This document shows positions 1 to 7,673 of a DNA stretch of 64,000 bases, piece after piece. The position numbers were made by a program, and so were the translations under genes. Under the pieces are notes generated by a model. The model ran no database searches. It had not been told where the DNA came from and saw only the letters and a program-made list of their open reading frames with translations. The stretch's first letter is position 1. Each line of letters opens with the position of its first letter. Source of the stretch: Comamonadaceae bacterium UBA2121 (GTDB lineage Bacteria; Pseudomonadota; Gammaproteobacteria; Burkholderiales; Burkholderiaceae_C); NCBI GenBank assembly GCA_002331385.1, contig DCYB01000011.1, positions 107,168 to 171,167 of the forward strand. The letters run 5' to 3'.

Positions 1-464
1 GTGCCGCTGACCCAGATGTCGTCGCCCGCTTTGGCGCCGCTGCGCAGCAATGCCGCGCCAGCGGGGACTTCGCCAAAAATGGTGATGCAGATGTTGAGCG
101 GACCGCGGGTGGTGTCGCCGCCGACCAGTTCGCATGCATGCGCGTCGGCCAGCGCGAGCAGGCCTTGCGAAAAGCCCTGGAGCCATGCTTCGTTGGCCTC
201 TGGCAAGGCGAGCGCCAGCGTGAACGCCAGTGGCCGTGCGCCGCTCGCGGCGAGGTCGCTCAGGTTCACCGCCAGTGCCTTGTGGCCGAGCGTGCGCGGA
301 TCCACGTTGTCAAAGAAATGGCGTCCTGCCACCAGCATATCGCTGGACACCGCCAACTGCATGCCCGGCGTGGGGCGCAGCAGCGCGCAATCGTCGCCCA
401 CGCCCAGCGCGGCGCGGTGCACCGGACGGACGAAGTACCGGGCGATCAGGTCGAATTCACTCAT
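1..464 (-). CDS. thiL: thiamine-monophosphate kinase, N-terminal part
   Basis: This is the 5' part of a minus-strand gene whose 3' end lies outside the window; about 154 residues are visible. The start reads MSEFDLIARYFVRPV, followed by GVGDDCALL, AVSSDMLVAG and NLSDLAASGA, then GGDTTRG further on. These are the Mg-ATP binding motifs of ThiL, which phosphorylates thiamine monophosphate to the diphosphate cofactor. In-frame ATGs also exist at 467 and 473; 464 matches the family N-terminus best. No clear Shine-Dalgarno sequence is visible. The next gene upstream on the strand ends 59 bp away, so co-transcription is possible. Confidence 0.93.
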   Translation of the reverse strand, partial: MSEFDLIARYFVRPVHRAALGVGDDCALLRPTPGMQLAVSSDMLVAGRHFFDNVDPRTLGHKALAVNLSDLAASGARPLAFTLALALPEANEAWLQGFSQGLLALADAHACELVGGDTTRGPLNICITIFGEVPAGAALLRSGAKAGDDIWVSG

Positions 465-523
465 CATCAGCATGGCGCACAGGCGCCGGAATCGGGGTTC
501 TCAAAAACGCGCAGGCCAGAAGG

Positions 524-1642
524 TCACTTGCCGCGAAAACGCTGCGCCGCTTGGCGGCTGACTTCCGCCAGCATTTGCTCTTTGCGTTGGCAGTCGCGCA
601 GCCAGCGGGCGTCATTGTGGTTCTTTTCCACATCGCTGCGCAGCAACTGCAGCGCGCCGGATGCGCCTTGCTCCTTGGCAAACGGGGCGATGCGGTCCAT
701 GGTCTGCAGGATGTGGTCGCGCAATTGCATGTGCTGGCCGGTGGCGGGGTCGACGTATACGGCATCCAGTCCGAAACGGCAGGCCTGGAAGCGGTTGTAG
801 GTGTAGACGAGGTAGTCGTCCTCCTCGGGCGTGAAGGGCTGCTCGCTCAGGAACCATGCCCCGAGCGATTGCACGTAACCCGCCAGCGCCGCCGCGCGCT
901 CGATGGTGAGCGGCGTGTCGAACACGCGGATTTCAATGGTGCCGTATTCGGGCTTGGGGCGGATGTCCCAGTAGAAATCCTTCATGCTCTTGACCACGCC
1001 AGTGCGGGTCATCTTGTCGAAGTAGCCTTCAAATTCTTTCCAGCTCAACACGCACGGCGCACGGCCCGACAGCGGGAATGCGAAGACGGAGTTCAGGCGC
1101 GCCGAGTCGAACTGCGTGTCCTGCCCCTGCACGTAGGGGCTGGAGGCCGACAGCGCAATGCAGTGCGGAATGTAGCGCGACATGCGATGCAGCATGAGCA
1201 GCGCGGCATCGGCGTCCGGGCAGCCGATGTGCACGTGCTGGCCGAAGATGGTGAACTGCTTGGTCAGGTAGCCGTAGAGCGCGGAGAGTTCGTGAAAGCG
1301 CGGCTTGTCGTAGATGCGGCGCTCGTGCCATTGCTGGAACGGGTGCGTGCCGCCGCCTGCGACGGCGATGTTGAGCTTGTCTGCGCTTTTGACCAGCGCA
1401 TCGCGGATCGGTGTGAGCTGGCCGAGCACTTCGCTGCACGAGCGGCACACGTCGGTCGAGATTTCGATCATCGCGCTGGTCATCTCGGGCACGACGCTGC
1501 CGGGCAGTTGCTGCTTGAGCATGAGGCGCAGCATGTCGTCGGCGTAGGGGGCGAGATCGTAGTCGTGCGTGTTCAGCAGCTGCAATTCCAGCTCGACGCC
1601 CAGCGTGAGCGGCTCGGATTGGTGAAAGGCTTCAAGACTCAC
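524..1642 (-). CDS. YbdK-family carboxylate-amine ligase (GCS2 type)
   Basis: A 372-residue protein of the glutamate-cysteine ligase type 2 fold, an ATP-dependent carboxylate-amine ligase of the YbdK group with weak glutamate-cysteine ligase activity in known members. Visible are LGVELELQLL near residue 14, EMTSAMIEIST, GGGTHPFQQW, FGQHVHIGCPD and YGTIEIRVFDTP, the acidic and histidine motifs expected around the ATP/metal site. I chose the GTG at 1642: a GGAG lies about 9 nt upstream and the protein starts in the family register. It overlaps the end of the antiporter gene by 11 bp, implying translational coupling. The physiological substrate cannot be read from sequence. Confidence 0.88.
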   Translation of the reverse strand: MSLEAFHQSEPLTLGVELELQLLNTHDYDLAPYADDMLRLMLKQQLPGSVVPEMTSAMIEISTDVCRSCSEVLGQLTPIRDALVKSADKLNIAVAGGGTHPFQQWHERRIYDKPRFHELSALYGYLTKQFTIFGQHVHIGCPDADAALLMLHRMSRYIPHCIALSASSPYVQGQDTQFDSARLNSVFAFPLSGRAPCVLSWKEFEGYFDKMTRTGVVKSMKDFYWDIRPKPEYGTIEIRVFDTPLTIERAAALAGYVQSLGAWFLSEQPFTPEEDDYLVYTYNRFQACRFGLDAVYVDPATGQHMQLRDHILQTMDRIAPFAKEQGASGALQLLRSDVEKNHNDARWLRDCQRKEQMLAEVSRQAAQRFRGK

Positions 1643-2891
1643 GAGGTGCTTCTCCAGAAGGGGGCAAGGGCAGTGCAGCCAGGGGTTTGTGGGCTTCGCC
1701 CGCACGGTAGAGCGCCGCCGTGGCGATCACCGCGCCAAACACTTCCATGAGCAGGATGGTGGGCAGTGCAATGCCGGAGATGATCGCGCCCGTCGAGGGC
1801 GAGGCCGACATGAACTGCGATGCAATCAGCAGCGCAATGGCGGACATGGGCGTCATCGCTGCGCCCAGCCACACGGCCTGACGCCAACTGGCTCCGCTGC
1901 CCGCATTGCCTACGGCGACGCCGAGCGCCTTGGCGGCCAGACGCACCACAATCAGCACCAGCACCGAGGCCGCGATGGTGGCGCTCCAGTCGGCCTGCGC
2001 GGCAACGGTGGAGACCAGCACGAACATCATCATGGTGATGACCGAGGACGCCGTGCCCAGCATGCGGGGCAGCGCCCAGGGGCGCGGATGCAATTGCTTG
2101 ATGAGCATGCCGCCGAGCAGCGCCGCCATGGGCGCGGAGCCGCCCAGATGCGCGGCGGTGGCGGTGCAGGCAGCGATCAGCGCGAGCACGAGAATGGAGG
2201 TGTTTTCGCTGGCGGGGCTCATGTAGCGCAAGGCCAGTCGAATCAGCAGCGACAGCAGCGCGCCCATCAGGATGGAGACGCCGAACATCACCATCACCGG
2301 CGGCACGGCCTCAAAGAAGCTGCTGCCCGGGCGTGCCAGCATCTGCGCGTGCGCGCCGCCAAACGTCAGCGCATACAGCGTGGACAGCGTCGCCAGCACG
2401 ATGGCGCGATCCGTCACCGGTCCCGCGGCGCGCGTGTCGGCCACCACGCGCATGACCACGGCGGGCGATGCGGCCACGGCAACCAGCGCGATCGGCCCGG
2501 CGGCCTCGCGCGGCACGTTCAGCCACAGCATGGACCAGTAGACCGCGAGATAGGTGAAGATGGATTCCGCCACGCTTTGCACCAGCACCATCGGGTTGTG
2601 CCGGAACCAGCGCCAGGGAATGCGGCCGCCTGCGTCGAACAGCACGATGGAGATGGCCAGTTCGATGAGGAACAGCCCGATGCCTTCGAGTGGCCAGTGA
2701 CCGCCGCTGAACCCGAGCAGACCTGCAATCATGCCGACCAGCGAGTAGCCAACGACCTTGGGCAATCCGGTGTGGCGATAAATCAGGTATCCACATGCCG
2801 ATGCCACTGCCAGCAGCAGCGCCCATTGCACGATGGGCAGGCCTGCTGACGGGCGCAGCCATTGCCCCCAGAAACTCATCAGCTCATTCAT
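1632..2891 (-). CDS. cation:proton antiporter (Na+/H+ exchanger family)
   Basis: A 419-residue inner-membrane protein made almost entirely of hydrophobic helices (about 11–12), fitting the monovalent cation:proton antiporter (Na_H_Exchanger) fold. Landmarks are GYLIYRHTGLPKVVGY near the start, ELAISIVLFDAGGRIPW (the conserved acidic helix around residue 85) and LGGSAPMAALLGGML in the C-terminal half. It has no TrkA-N or CPA2 regulatory domain. It is upstream of and overlaps the YbdK-type ligase, so the two probably share a transcript. Some GCS2 enzymes make thiol peptides that gate K+/H+ antiporters; a link here is only an inference. The transported ion is unknown. Confidence 0.85.
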   Translation of the reverse strand: MNELMSFWGQWLRPSAGLPIVQWALLLAVASACGYLIYRHTGLPKVVGYSLVGMIAGLLGFSGGHWPLEGIGLFLIELAISIVLFDAGGRIPWRWFRHNPMVLVQSVAESIFTYLAVYWSMLWLNVPREAAGPIALVAVAASPAVVMRVVADTRAAGPVTDRAIVLATLSTLYALTFGGAHAQMLARPGSSFFEAVPPVMVMFGVSILMGALLSLLIRLALRYMSPASENTSILVLALIAACTATAAHLGGSAPMAALLGGMLIKQLHPRPWALPRMLGTASSVITMMMFVLVSTVAAQADWSATIAASVLVLIVVRLAAKALGVAVGNAGSGASWRQAVWLGAAMTPMSAIALLIASQFMSASPSTGAIISGIALPTILLMEVFGAVIATAALYRAGEAHKPLAALPLPPSGEAPRES

Positions 2892-2977
2892 GTTTGCTGT
2901 CCTGTTGTTGTTCGCCTTGTTGGCGCGCGTGCACCTCGCGCTGCGCCATGGTCATGCTGGGGAGCCGTGCGTCGGCG

Positions 2978-3005
2978 GCACTGCACCGGGTGACCCGTGC
3001 AGTGC
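2978..3005. other. long hairpin between two minus-strand genes
   Basis: GCACTGCAC (2978–2986), one bulged C, GGG, loop TGA, CCC and GTGCAGTGC (2997–3005) form a 12-bp stem. It lies in the 244-bp gap between the Gcr-type gene and the antiporter gene. No T-run follows on either strand, so it is at best an atypical terminator or an mRNA-stabilising structure. Confidence 0.55.
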
Positions 3006-3135
3006 TCGCGCATGCGCTGATGAACCCTTGCACTGCGGTGTGCGAACCAGTCGGATGCACGGTTTGTTACCGTGCCGGACTGCCGCTCACTGCCGCCCGT
3101 ACCCCCGGCGCTGTGGCGCTGATGGGCGTACCATA

Positions 3136-5124
3136 TCAGACGTTTCTGCGCGTCGGCGCAAAAAAACTCAATGGTGCGTGGAGTATCCGGTGACGCAGCG
3201 CGCTGTAGATGCGTGAACGCTCTACGCCGGTCACGTTTTGCGCGCGCAATGCGAGGCGGAACGCCAGATAGAAGCTCACCAACACGTTCAGTGCGCCGAT
3301 GAACGGCAGCGTCGCCATCGACCACCAGAAAGCGGGTTGATGGATCACGTCCTGCCCCAGTGCTGCCGCAGCCGCTGCCATCTGGCCGGTGGAGAGCGTG
3401 ACGTGTCGCACATCGAGCCCCAGCCCGAAAAACGCGGCAAACACGGGCGCCAAGCCCAACATGAAACCCAGTGAGATATTCGCCGCCAGCCCCGAGAGGT
3501 TGTCGCGCAGGAAGCGCGCGCAGCGCGTGGCGCGCGCTGCGCCCAGAGCGCGCGTGATGCGCGGGTTGTAGTGGATGGCGGCGTCGAGCCGGTGCAGCAC
3601 AAACCAGTTCTCCACCCAGCCGGCAAAAATGCTGGAGGTGAACAGCAACACGCCGGTGAAGGCGGCAAACAGCAGCGAGCCGCCCCAGGGCTTGAGCGAT
3701 TCGATCACATGCAGGGCTTCCTTTTCGCTGATGGCCGAATGGCCGAACGCCTGCGCCAACAGCAGCGTCATGCCCAGGACCGCCGGAAACACGACCAGCA
3801 CGTTGCCCAGAATGGCGGCCACCTGCGAGCGCACGAGGTGCGCGACCTCGTCCACAAAGGCGGTTTCGCCGCCTTCATCATCGATGTCCTTGAGTTTCGC
3901 CGCCATGGCCGGCGCCGTCATGGCGGGCTGTTTGGTCGCGACCGTGAAGTGCAACAACTGCACCAGCACGAAGCTGATGGCGTAGTTGGTGCCCGCCCAG
4001 AAGCCGCTCCAGAACGCCGAGAACGCCAGCGTGTAGAGCCAGAACTTGATCAGCGTGGTGAAGGCCATGACCAGACCGCCGCCCGCGGCCTTCTTCACCA
4101 TCGAAAAATATTCCGAGGCGGAGCGCGTGATGTAGTGCGAGCCGGTTTCCGCATTGCGCTCGGCCATCTTGGCGGCAAGCAACGAGGAGTTGGCCGTCAT
4201 CAGCGCACGCAGGCTGCGGCGCTCCAGTCCCACGTTCACCAGACGCGACAGAAGCTTGACGGCGGCAACGTCGGGCTTGGGCGAAAGCAGGCATTCCAGC
4301 AGCTCGCGCACACGCAGGATGCGGGCGCGCAACTGGCGCAGGCGGAACACGAGGCCGACGGAAATGCCGTTGTCCTCAAAGTGCGAATAGACCGAGTTGG
4401 CGGCATTGCGGCAGGCGTCCAGACGCTCGCGAAAGCGCGCCACCGTGCCGTTCAGCCGGTCGCTGGTGCGCAGTGGGTGCAGCACTTCGATGCGCAGGCT
4501 TTCGGCGTCGCTGATCAGCTCGTGAAAGGGTTGTTCCTCGCGCGCCTCGTCGGTCATGCGCAGGCGCAGCTCCGGGGCAAAACCGGTCGCCAGGATGTTG
4601 CCTGCGCAATAGGTGATGGCGTCGGCCAGCGCCACATGCCAGCGCGTGGAGCCATCGCCCTGTTCGCTGTCGGGCGTGAGGATGTGGCTCAGGCGCTGGA
4701 TGAGCGATTCGTCCAGCGCGTTCAGCCAGCGCGCGTCAAACTCGCTGTGCAGCGCGGACATGAACAGCTCGGACGCATCGATGGTGTCCGGGTTCGTGGG
4801 CAGCAGCTTGTAGCGCAGGCGCTCGGCCAGCTCGCTGAACATGGAGGTGCGCTGCGCAAAGCCGAAATCGGCCAGTAGCATGGTGATGTCCACCGACTGC
4901 GTGATCGCGCGCCACCACAGTTGCAGGCGTTCGCGCAGCACGGGGGATTGTTCGGCCAGCGTAACCAGCTCGGCCACACGTGCGGTGGCCAGCTCCACCG
5001 ATTTGCCGTCGCCGCGCACCCAGTCGAGCAGCGCAATCAGTTGCAGATTGCGCCGTGCGAGGGAGGATTTGGGATCGACGGTGGAGAGAAGTTTGGTGAG
5101 TGAGAGACTGTCTGCGCTTTTCAA
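3136..5124 (-). CDS. Gcr-family ('site-specific recombinase' domain) membrane protein
   Basis: A 662-residue protein that database naming usually calls site-specific recombinase after gonococcal Gcr. The N-terminal half (about 1–340) is soluble and helical, rich in Leu and Arg. The C-terminal half holds several strongly hydrophobic segments, for example near LIKFWLYTLAFSAFWSGF, VLVVFPAVLGMTLLLAQAF, and a series near the end. I see neither a tyrosine-recombinase R-H-R-Y set nor a serine-recombinase N-terminus, so the recombinase name is doubtful and an integral membrane role is more likely. Its start overlaps the apaG stop by ATGA, so the two are translationally coupled. Function unknown. Confidence 0.8.
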   Translation of the reverse strand: MKSADSLSLTKLLSTVDPKSSLARRNLQLIALLDWVRGDGKSVELATARVAELVTLAEQSPVLRERLQLWWRAITQSVDITMLLADFGFAQRTSMFSELAERLRYKLLPTNPDTIDASELFMSALHSEFDARWLNALDESLIQRLSHILTPDSEQGDGSTRWHVALADAITYCAGNILATGFAPELRLRMTDEAREEQPFHELISDAESLRIEVLHPLRTSDRLNGTVARFRERLDACRNAANSVYSHFEDNGISVGLVFRLRQLRARILRVRELLECLLSPKPDVAAVKLLSRLVNVGLERRSLRALMTANSSLLAAKMAERNAETGSHYITRSASEYFSMVKKAAGGGLVMAFTTLIKFWLYTLAFSAFWSGFWAGTNYAISFVLVQLLHFTVATKQPAMTAPAMAAKLKDIDDEGGETAFVDEVAHLVRSQVAAILGNVLVVFPAVLGMTLLLAQAFGHSAISEKEALHVIESLKPWGGSLLFAAFTGVLLFTSSIFAGWVENWFVLHRLDAAIHYNPRITRALGAARATRCARFLRDNLSGLAANISLGFMLGLAPVFAAFFGLGLDVRHVTLSTGQMAAAAAALGQDVIHQPAFWWSMATLPFIGALNVLVSFYLAFRLALRAQNVTGVERSRIYSALRHRILHAPLSFFAPTRRNV

Positions 5125-5528
5125 TGGAGCACTCGGTGATTCATGGACGTGTCGGTGCCTCCGTTGCCCATGGCCTCCAGCACGAAGAGGCTGATGGGGC
5201 AGGTGAATGGCTCACCGTCTTCCGCCACGCAGAAATAGCTTCCGTGCATCGTTCCCGAGGCGGTGCGCAGGCGGCATCCGCTCGTGTACTGGAATGCTTC
5301 GCCAGGACGCAGCAGCGGCTGCTGGCCCACGACGCCCAGGCCTTTCACCTCTTCGGTGTGGCCGCGTGCATCGCTGATGATCCAGTGCCGCGAAATGAGC
5401 TGCGCTGGCACATCGCCCGTGTTGGTCACGGTGATGGTGTAGGCGAAGCTGAAAACTTCGCGTTCGGGATTCGACTGGTCGGGAAGGTACTCGGTGAGCA
5501 CCTCCACGGCAAATTGGTATTTGGGCAT
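5121..5528 (-). CDS. apaG: ApaG protein
   Basis: A 135-residue single-domain ApaG (DUF525, Ig-like beta-sandwich). Visible family features are a YAYTITVTN-like strand (FSFAYTITVTNTGD), QLISRHWIISDARG, EVKGLGVVGQQPLLRPGE and GSYFCVAEDGEPF, the conserved glycine-rich turns of the family. ApaG is associated with Co2+ resistance and Mg2+ efflux phenotypes in enterobacteria; the biochemical role is unsettled. The stop overlaps the start of the downstream Gcr-type gene by 4 bp. It is divergent from rpe across a 90-bp spacer that must hold both promoters. Confidence 0.95.
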   Translation of the reverse strand: MPKYQFAVEVLTEYLPDQSNPEREVFSFAYTITVTNTGDVPAQLISRHWIISDARGHTEEVKGLGVVGQQPLLRPGEAFQYTSGCRLRTASGTMHGSYFCVAEDGEPFTCPISLFVLEAMGNGGTDTSMNHRVLH

Positions 5529-5618
5529 ACGTCCGTATATGGTAGCGGCGGCGTGCAGGGGGCACTTGGGGACAGCCGAGGATAGGCAAGGGCCATCGCC
5601 TGCTGCGACAATTGGAAC

Positions 5619-6299
5619 ATGACCTCACAATTCCGCATCGCCCCCTCCATCCTGTCTGCCGACTTCGCCCGTCTGGGAGAAGAGGTCAGCCATGTGATCG
5701 CCGCTGGCGCCGACTGGATCCATTTTGACGTAATGGACAACCACTACGTGCCCAATCTCACTTTTGGCCCCATGGTTTGCCAGGCGCTCAAGCCGCACGC
5801 CAAGACTGCCGACGGCACGCCGGTGCCCGTGGACGTGCACCTGATGATCGAGCCGGTGGATGCGCTGGCCGCTGCTTTTGCCGACGCGGGCGCGGACTAC
5901 ATCAGCTTTCACCCGGACGCCTCGGCGCATGTGCACCGCAGCGTGCAGGCCATCCAATCGAAGGGCGTGAAGGCGGGACTGGTGTTCAACCCGGCAGCCT
6001 CGCTGGAGGTGCTGGACTGGATGATCGACGAGATCGACCTCATCCTGATCATGAGCGTGAACCCCGGTTTCGGCGGCCAGAGCTTCATTGATTCCGCCCT
6101 GCGCAAGATCGAGCAGGCACGCAAGCGCATCGACGCCTCGGGCCGCGACATTCGCCTGGAAGTGGACGGCGGCGTGAAGGTGGACAACATCCGCCGCGTG
6201 GCCGATGCGGGCGCAGACACCTTTGTCGCGGGCAGCGCGATTTTCGGCAAGAGCGACTACGCCGCCGTCATCCGCGACATGCGCAAAAATCTGGCATAA
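5619..6299 (+). CDS. rpe: ribulose-phosphate 3-epimerase
   Basis: A 226-residue TIM-barrel enzyme interconverting D-ribulose 5-phosphate and D-xylulose 5-phosphate in the pentose phosphate and Calvin pathways. Motifs are APSILSADFARLGEE, HFDVMDNHYVPNLTFGP (metal-binding His and Asp), VHLMIEPVD, MSVNPGFGGQSFI (phosphate/catalytic loop) and EVDGGVKVDN with the second catalytic Asp. Full length for the family. The order rpe, gph, trpE is common in betaproteobacteria; here extra genes are interspersed. The stop codon abuts a hairpin that better serves the convergent neighbour. Confidence 0.98.
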   Translation: MTSQFRIAPSILSADFARLGEEVSHVIAAGADWIHFDVMDNHYVPNLTFGPMVCQALKPHAKTADGTPVPVDVHLMIEPVDALAAAFADAGADYISFHPDASAHVHRSVQAIQSKGVKAGLVFNPAASLEVLDWMIDEIDLILIMSVNPGFGGQSFIDSALRKIEQARKRIDASGRDIRLEVDGGVKVDNIRRVADAGADTFVAGSAIFGKSDYAAVIRDMRKNLA

Positions 6300-6324
6300 A
6301 AAAAGAGGTGCATGGCACCTCTTT
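6298..6324 (-). terminator. intrinsic terminator, mainly for the minus-strand gene
   Basis: AAAGAGGTGC (6302–6311), loop ATG, GCACCTCTTT (6315–6324). On the minus strand the stem is followed by a run of seven T (complement of 6298–6304), so it terminates the small secreted-protein gene well. In the rpe direction only three T follow. It sits between convergent genes and probably works both ways with unequal strength. Confidence 0.85.
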
Positions 6325-6354
6325 GGGTCAAACCTGCTGATCAGCAGACAGGCA

Positions 6355-6708
6355 TCACTGTTGGACCGGCGTTGTAGCTTCGAGCAGCACGCCGCCGCCG
6401 GGCACCGAGCCGGACGTCTGGCCGCTGCGCACGCGTGCTTCGCAGTCGGAGCGGTCGCCTGGCGTCTTGAACACGGAGCAGCGTGCCAGCGCATTGCGCT
6501 CCAGTGTGGACTGATCGGGCGACGTCAGCGCGCCGGTGCGGGAGGCTTGCTTGGCAGCACCCATTTCCTTCAGGCAGGCTGCGCGGTTGACGGGGCCGTC
6601 TGCCGGGCAGTTTTGCGCGTTGGATTGGGCAAACGTGGCTCCGGACGCGACCAGCAGCAAGATAGCGGGGATGGCGCGCAGAGCGCTCGAAACGGTAGTG
6701 AAACGCAT
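6355..6708 (-). CDS. small secreted hypothetical protein
   Basis: A 117-residue protein with a clear Sec signal peptide (MRFTTVSSALRAIPAILLLV…ATFA, cleavage before QSNAQ, about residue 28). The mature part is about 90 residues with four cysteines spaced as two pairs (NCPADG…AACLKEM and ARCSV…DCEARV), suggesting two disulfides in the periplasm. The C-terminus is Gly/Val/Pro rich and low in complexity. A strong AAGGAGG precedes the ATG by 7 nt, and the gene has its own terminator, so it is likely expressed as a single gene. I do not recognise a function. Confidence 0.8.
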   Translation of the reverse strand: MRFTTVSSALRAIPAILLLVASGATFAQSNAQNCPADGPVNRAACLKEMGAAKQASRTGALTSPDQSTLERNALARCSVFKTPGDRSDCEARVRSGQTSGSVPGGGVLLEATTPVQQ

Positions 6709-6910
6709 GTTGGAACCTCCTTCAAACTGTTTTCATCGGTTGTAGATCAGGGGACAGGTGAGAGCTTAGAGGGCGAACGACCGCATTGTTGTACGCACTT
6801 CCTCGCTCCTGCTGTCGGACAGGACGGACAATTACAGCTTCTTTCGGGGCAATTGCATGCTCCATCGTGACGGTTTGTTGAAGCAGGACAAGCACAAGGC
6901 AGAAAGGTAA

Positions 6911-7612
6911 ATGGATATGAAATCATTGACCGTGCAGCAGTGGACGGAGCACAGTCAGGCGGCCATGGTGGATCTGGACGGCACCATGGTGGACACGCTG
7001 GGCGACTTCGCCGAGGCCGTGTCCCGCATGCTGCAGGATCTAGCTCTCCCCGGTATCGACGCGGTGCACATCGGGAACATGGTGGGCAAGGGCACCGAGC
7101 ATCTGATCAGCCGGGTCCTCCAGCACGTGTTGGGTGCAGGCCACGAGGCGCAGGCTGCCACACTGATGCCGCAGGCGCTCGAGAGCTACCACCGCCACTA
7201 TGCGCAGATCAACGGTCAGTTCTCCCGCGTGTTTCCGGGCGTGCAAGAGGGGCTGGAGGCGCTGCGCGCGCGCGGCTTGAAGCTGGCCTGCCTGACCAAC
7301 AAGCCCACGTCATTTGCGGTCGAGCTGCTTCAAGCCAAAGGCCTGGAAGGCTATTTCGACTGCGTGTTCGGCGGCGATGCGTTCGAGCGCAAGAAGCCGG
7401 ACCCGATGCCGCTGGTGAAGACGTGCGCGGTGCTCGGCACGCCACCAGCGGCCACGCTGATGGTGGGCGATTCGAGCAATGATGCGAGCGCGGCACGCGC
7501 TGCCGGGTGTCCGGTGGTTTTGGTAACTTACGGATACAACCACGGCGAGCCGGTGCGCGGTGTGGATGCGGATGGCTTTGTCGATTCGTTGGAGGAATTG
7601 ACTGCGGCGTAA
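6911..7612 (+). CDS. gph: phosphoglycolate phosphatase (HAD family)
   Basis: A 233-residue HAD-superfamily phosphatase. Motif I is DLDGTMVDTLGDF (nucleophile Asp22), motif II is the TNK of CLTNKPTSF, motif III is the Lys in ERKKPDPMP, and motif IV is VGDSSNDASAARAAG. The cap domain lies between motifs I and II as in Gph. It removes 2-phosphoglycolate, made by RuBisCO or during DNA repair. ATG 6911 and ATG 6917 are both possible; AGAAAGG upstream fits either. Placement between rpe and trpE follows the usual betaproteobacterial order. Confidence 0.93.
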   Translation: MDMKSLTVQQWTEHSQAAMVDLDGTMVDTLGDFAEAVSRMLQDLALPGIDAVHIGNMVGKGTEHLISRVLQHVLGAGHEAQAATLMPQALESYHRHYAQINGQFSRVFPGVQEGLEALRARGLKLACLTNKPTSFAVELLQAKGLEGYFDCVFGGDAFERKKPDPMPLVKTCAVLGTPPAATLMVGDSSNDASAARAAGCPVVLVTYGYNHGEPVRGVDADGFVDSLEELTAA

Positions 7613-7615
7613 AGG

Positions 7616-7663
7616 GACCGCCGCGTAGTCTGACCGCCACGTAGACCGACCGCTGCGTCAGCA
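7616..7663. repeat. three tandem imperfect 16-bp repeats
   Basis: GACCGCCGCGTAGTCT (7616–7631), GACCGCCACGTAGACC (7632–7647) and GACCGCTGCGTCAGCA (7648–7663) follow one another without gaps between the convergent gph and chemoreceptor genes. They share GACCGC and CGT at fixed positions. No standard terminator is visible in this gap. Confidence 0.7.
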
Positions 7664-7673
7664 GCGGACCCGG

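Noticed and set aside
3136..5124. Mobile element suggested by the 'site-specific recombinase' name
   Set aside because: No recombinase catalytic motif, no att sites, no inverted repeats and no cargo; the flanking genes are housekeeping.
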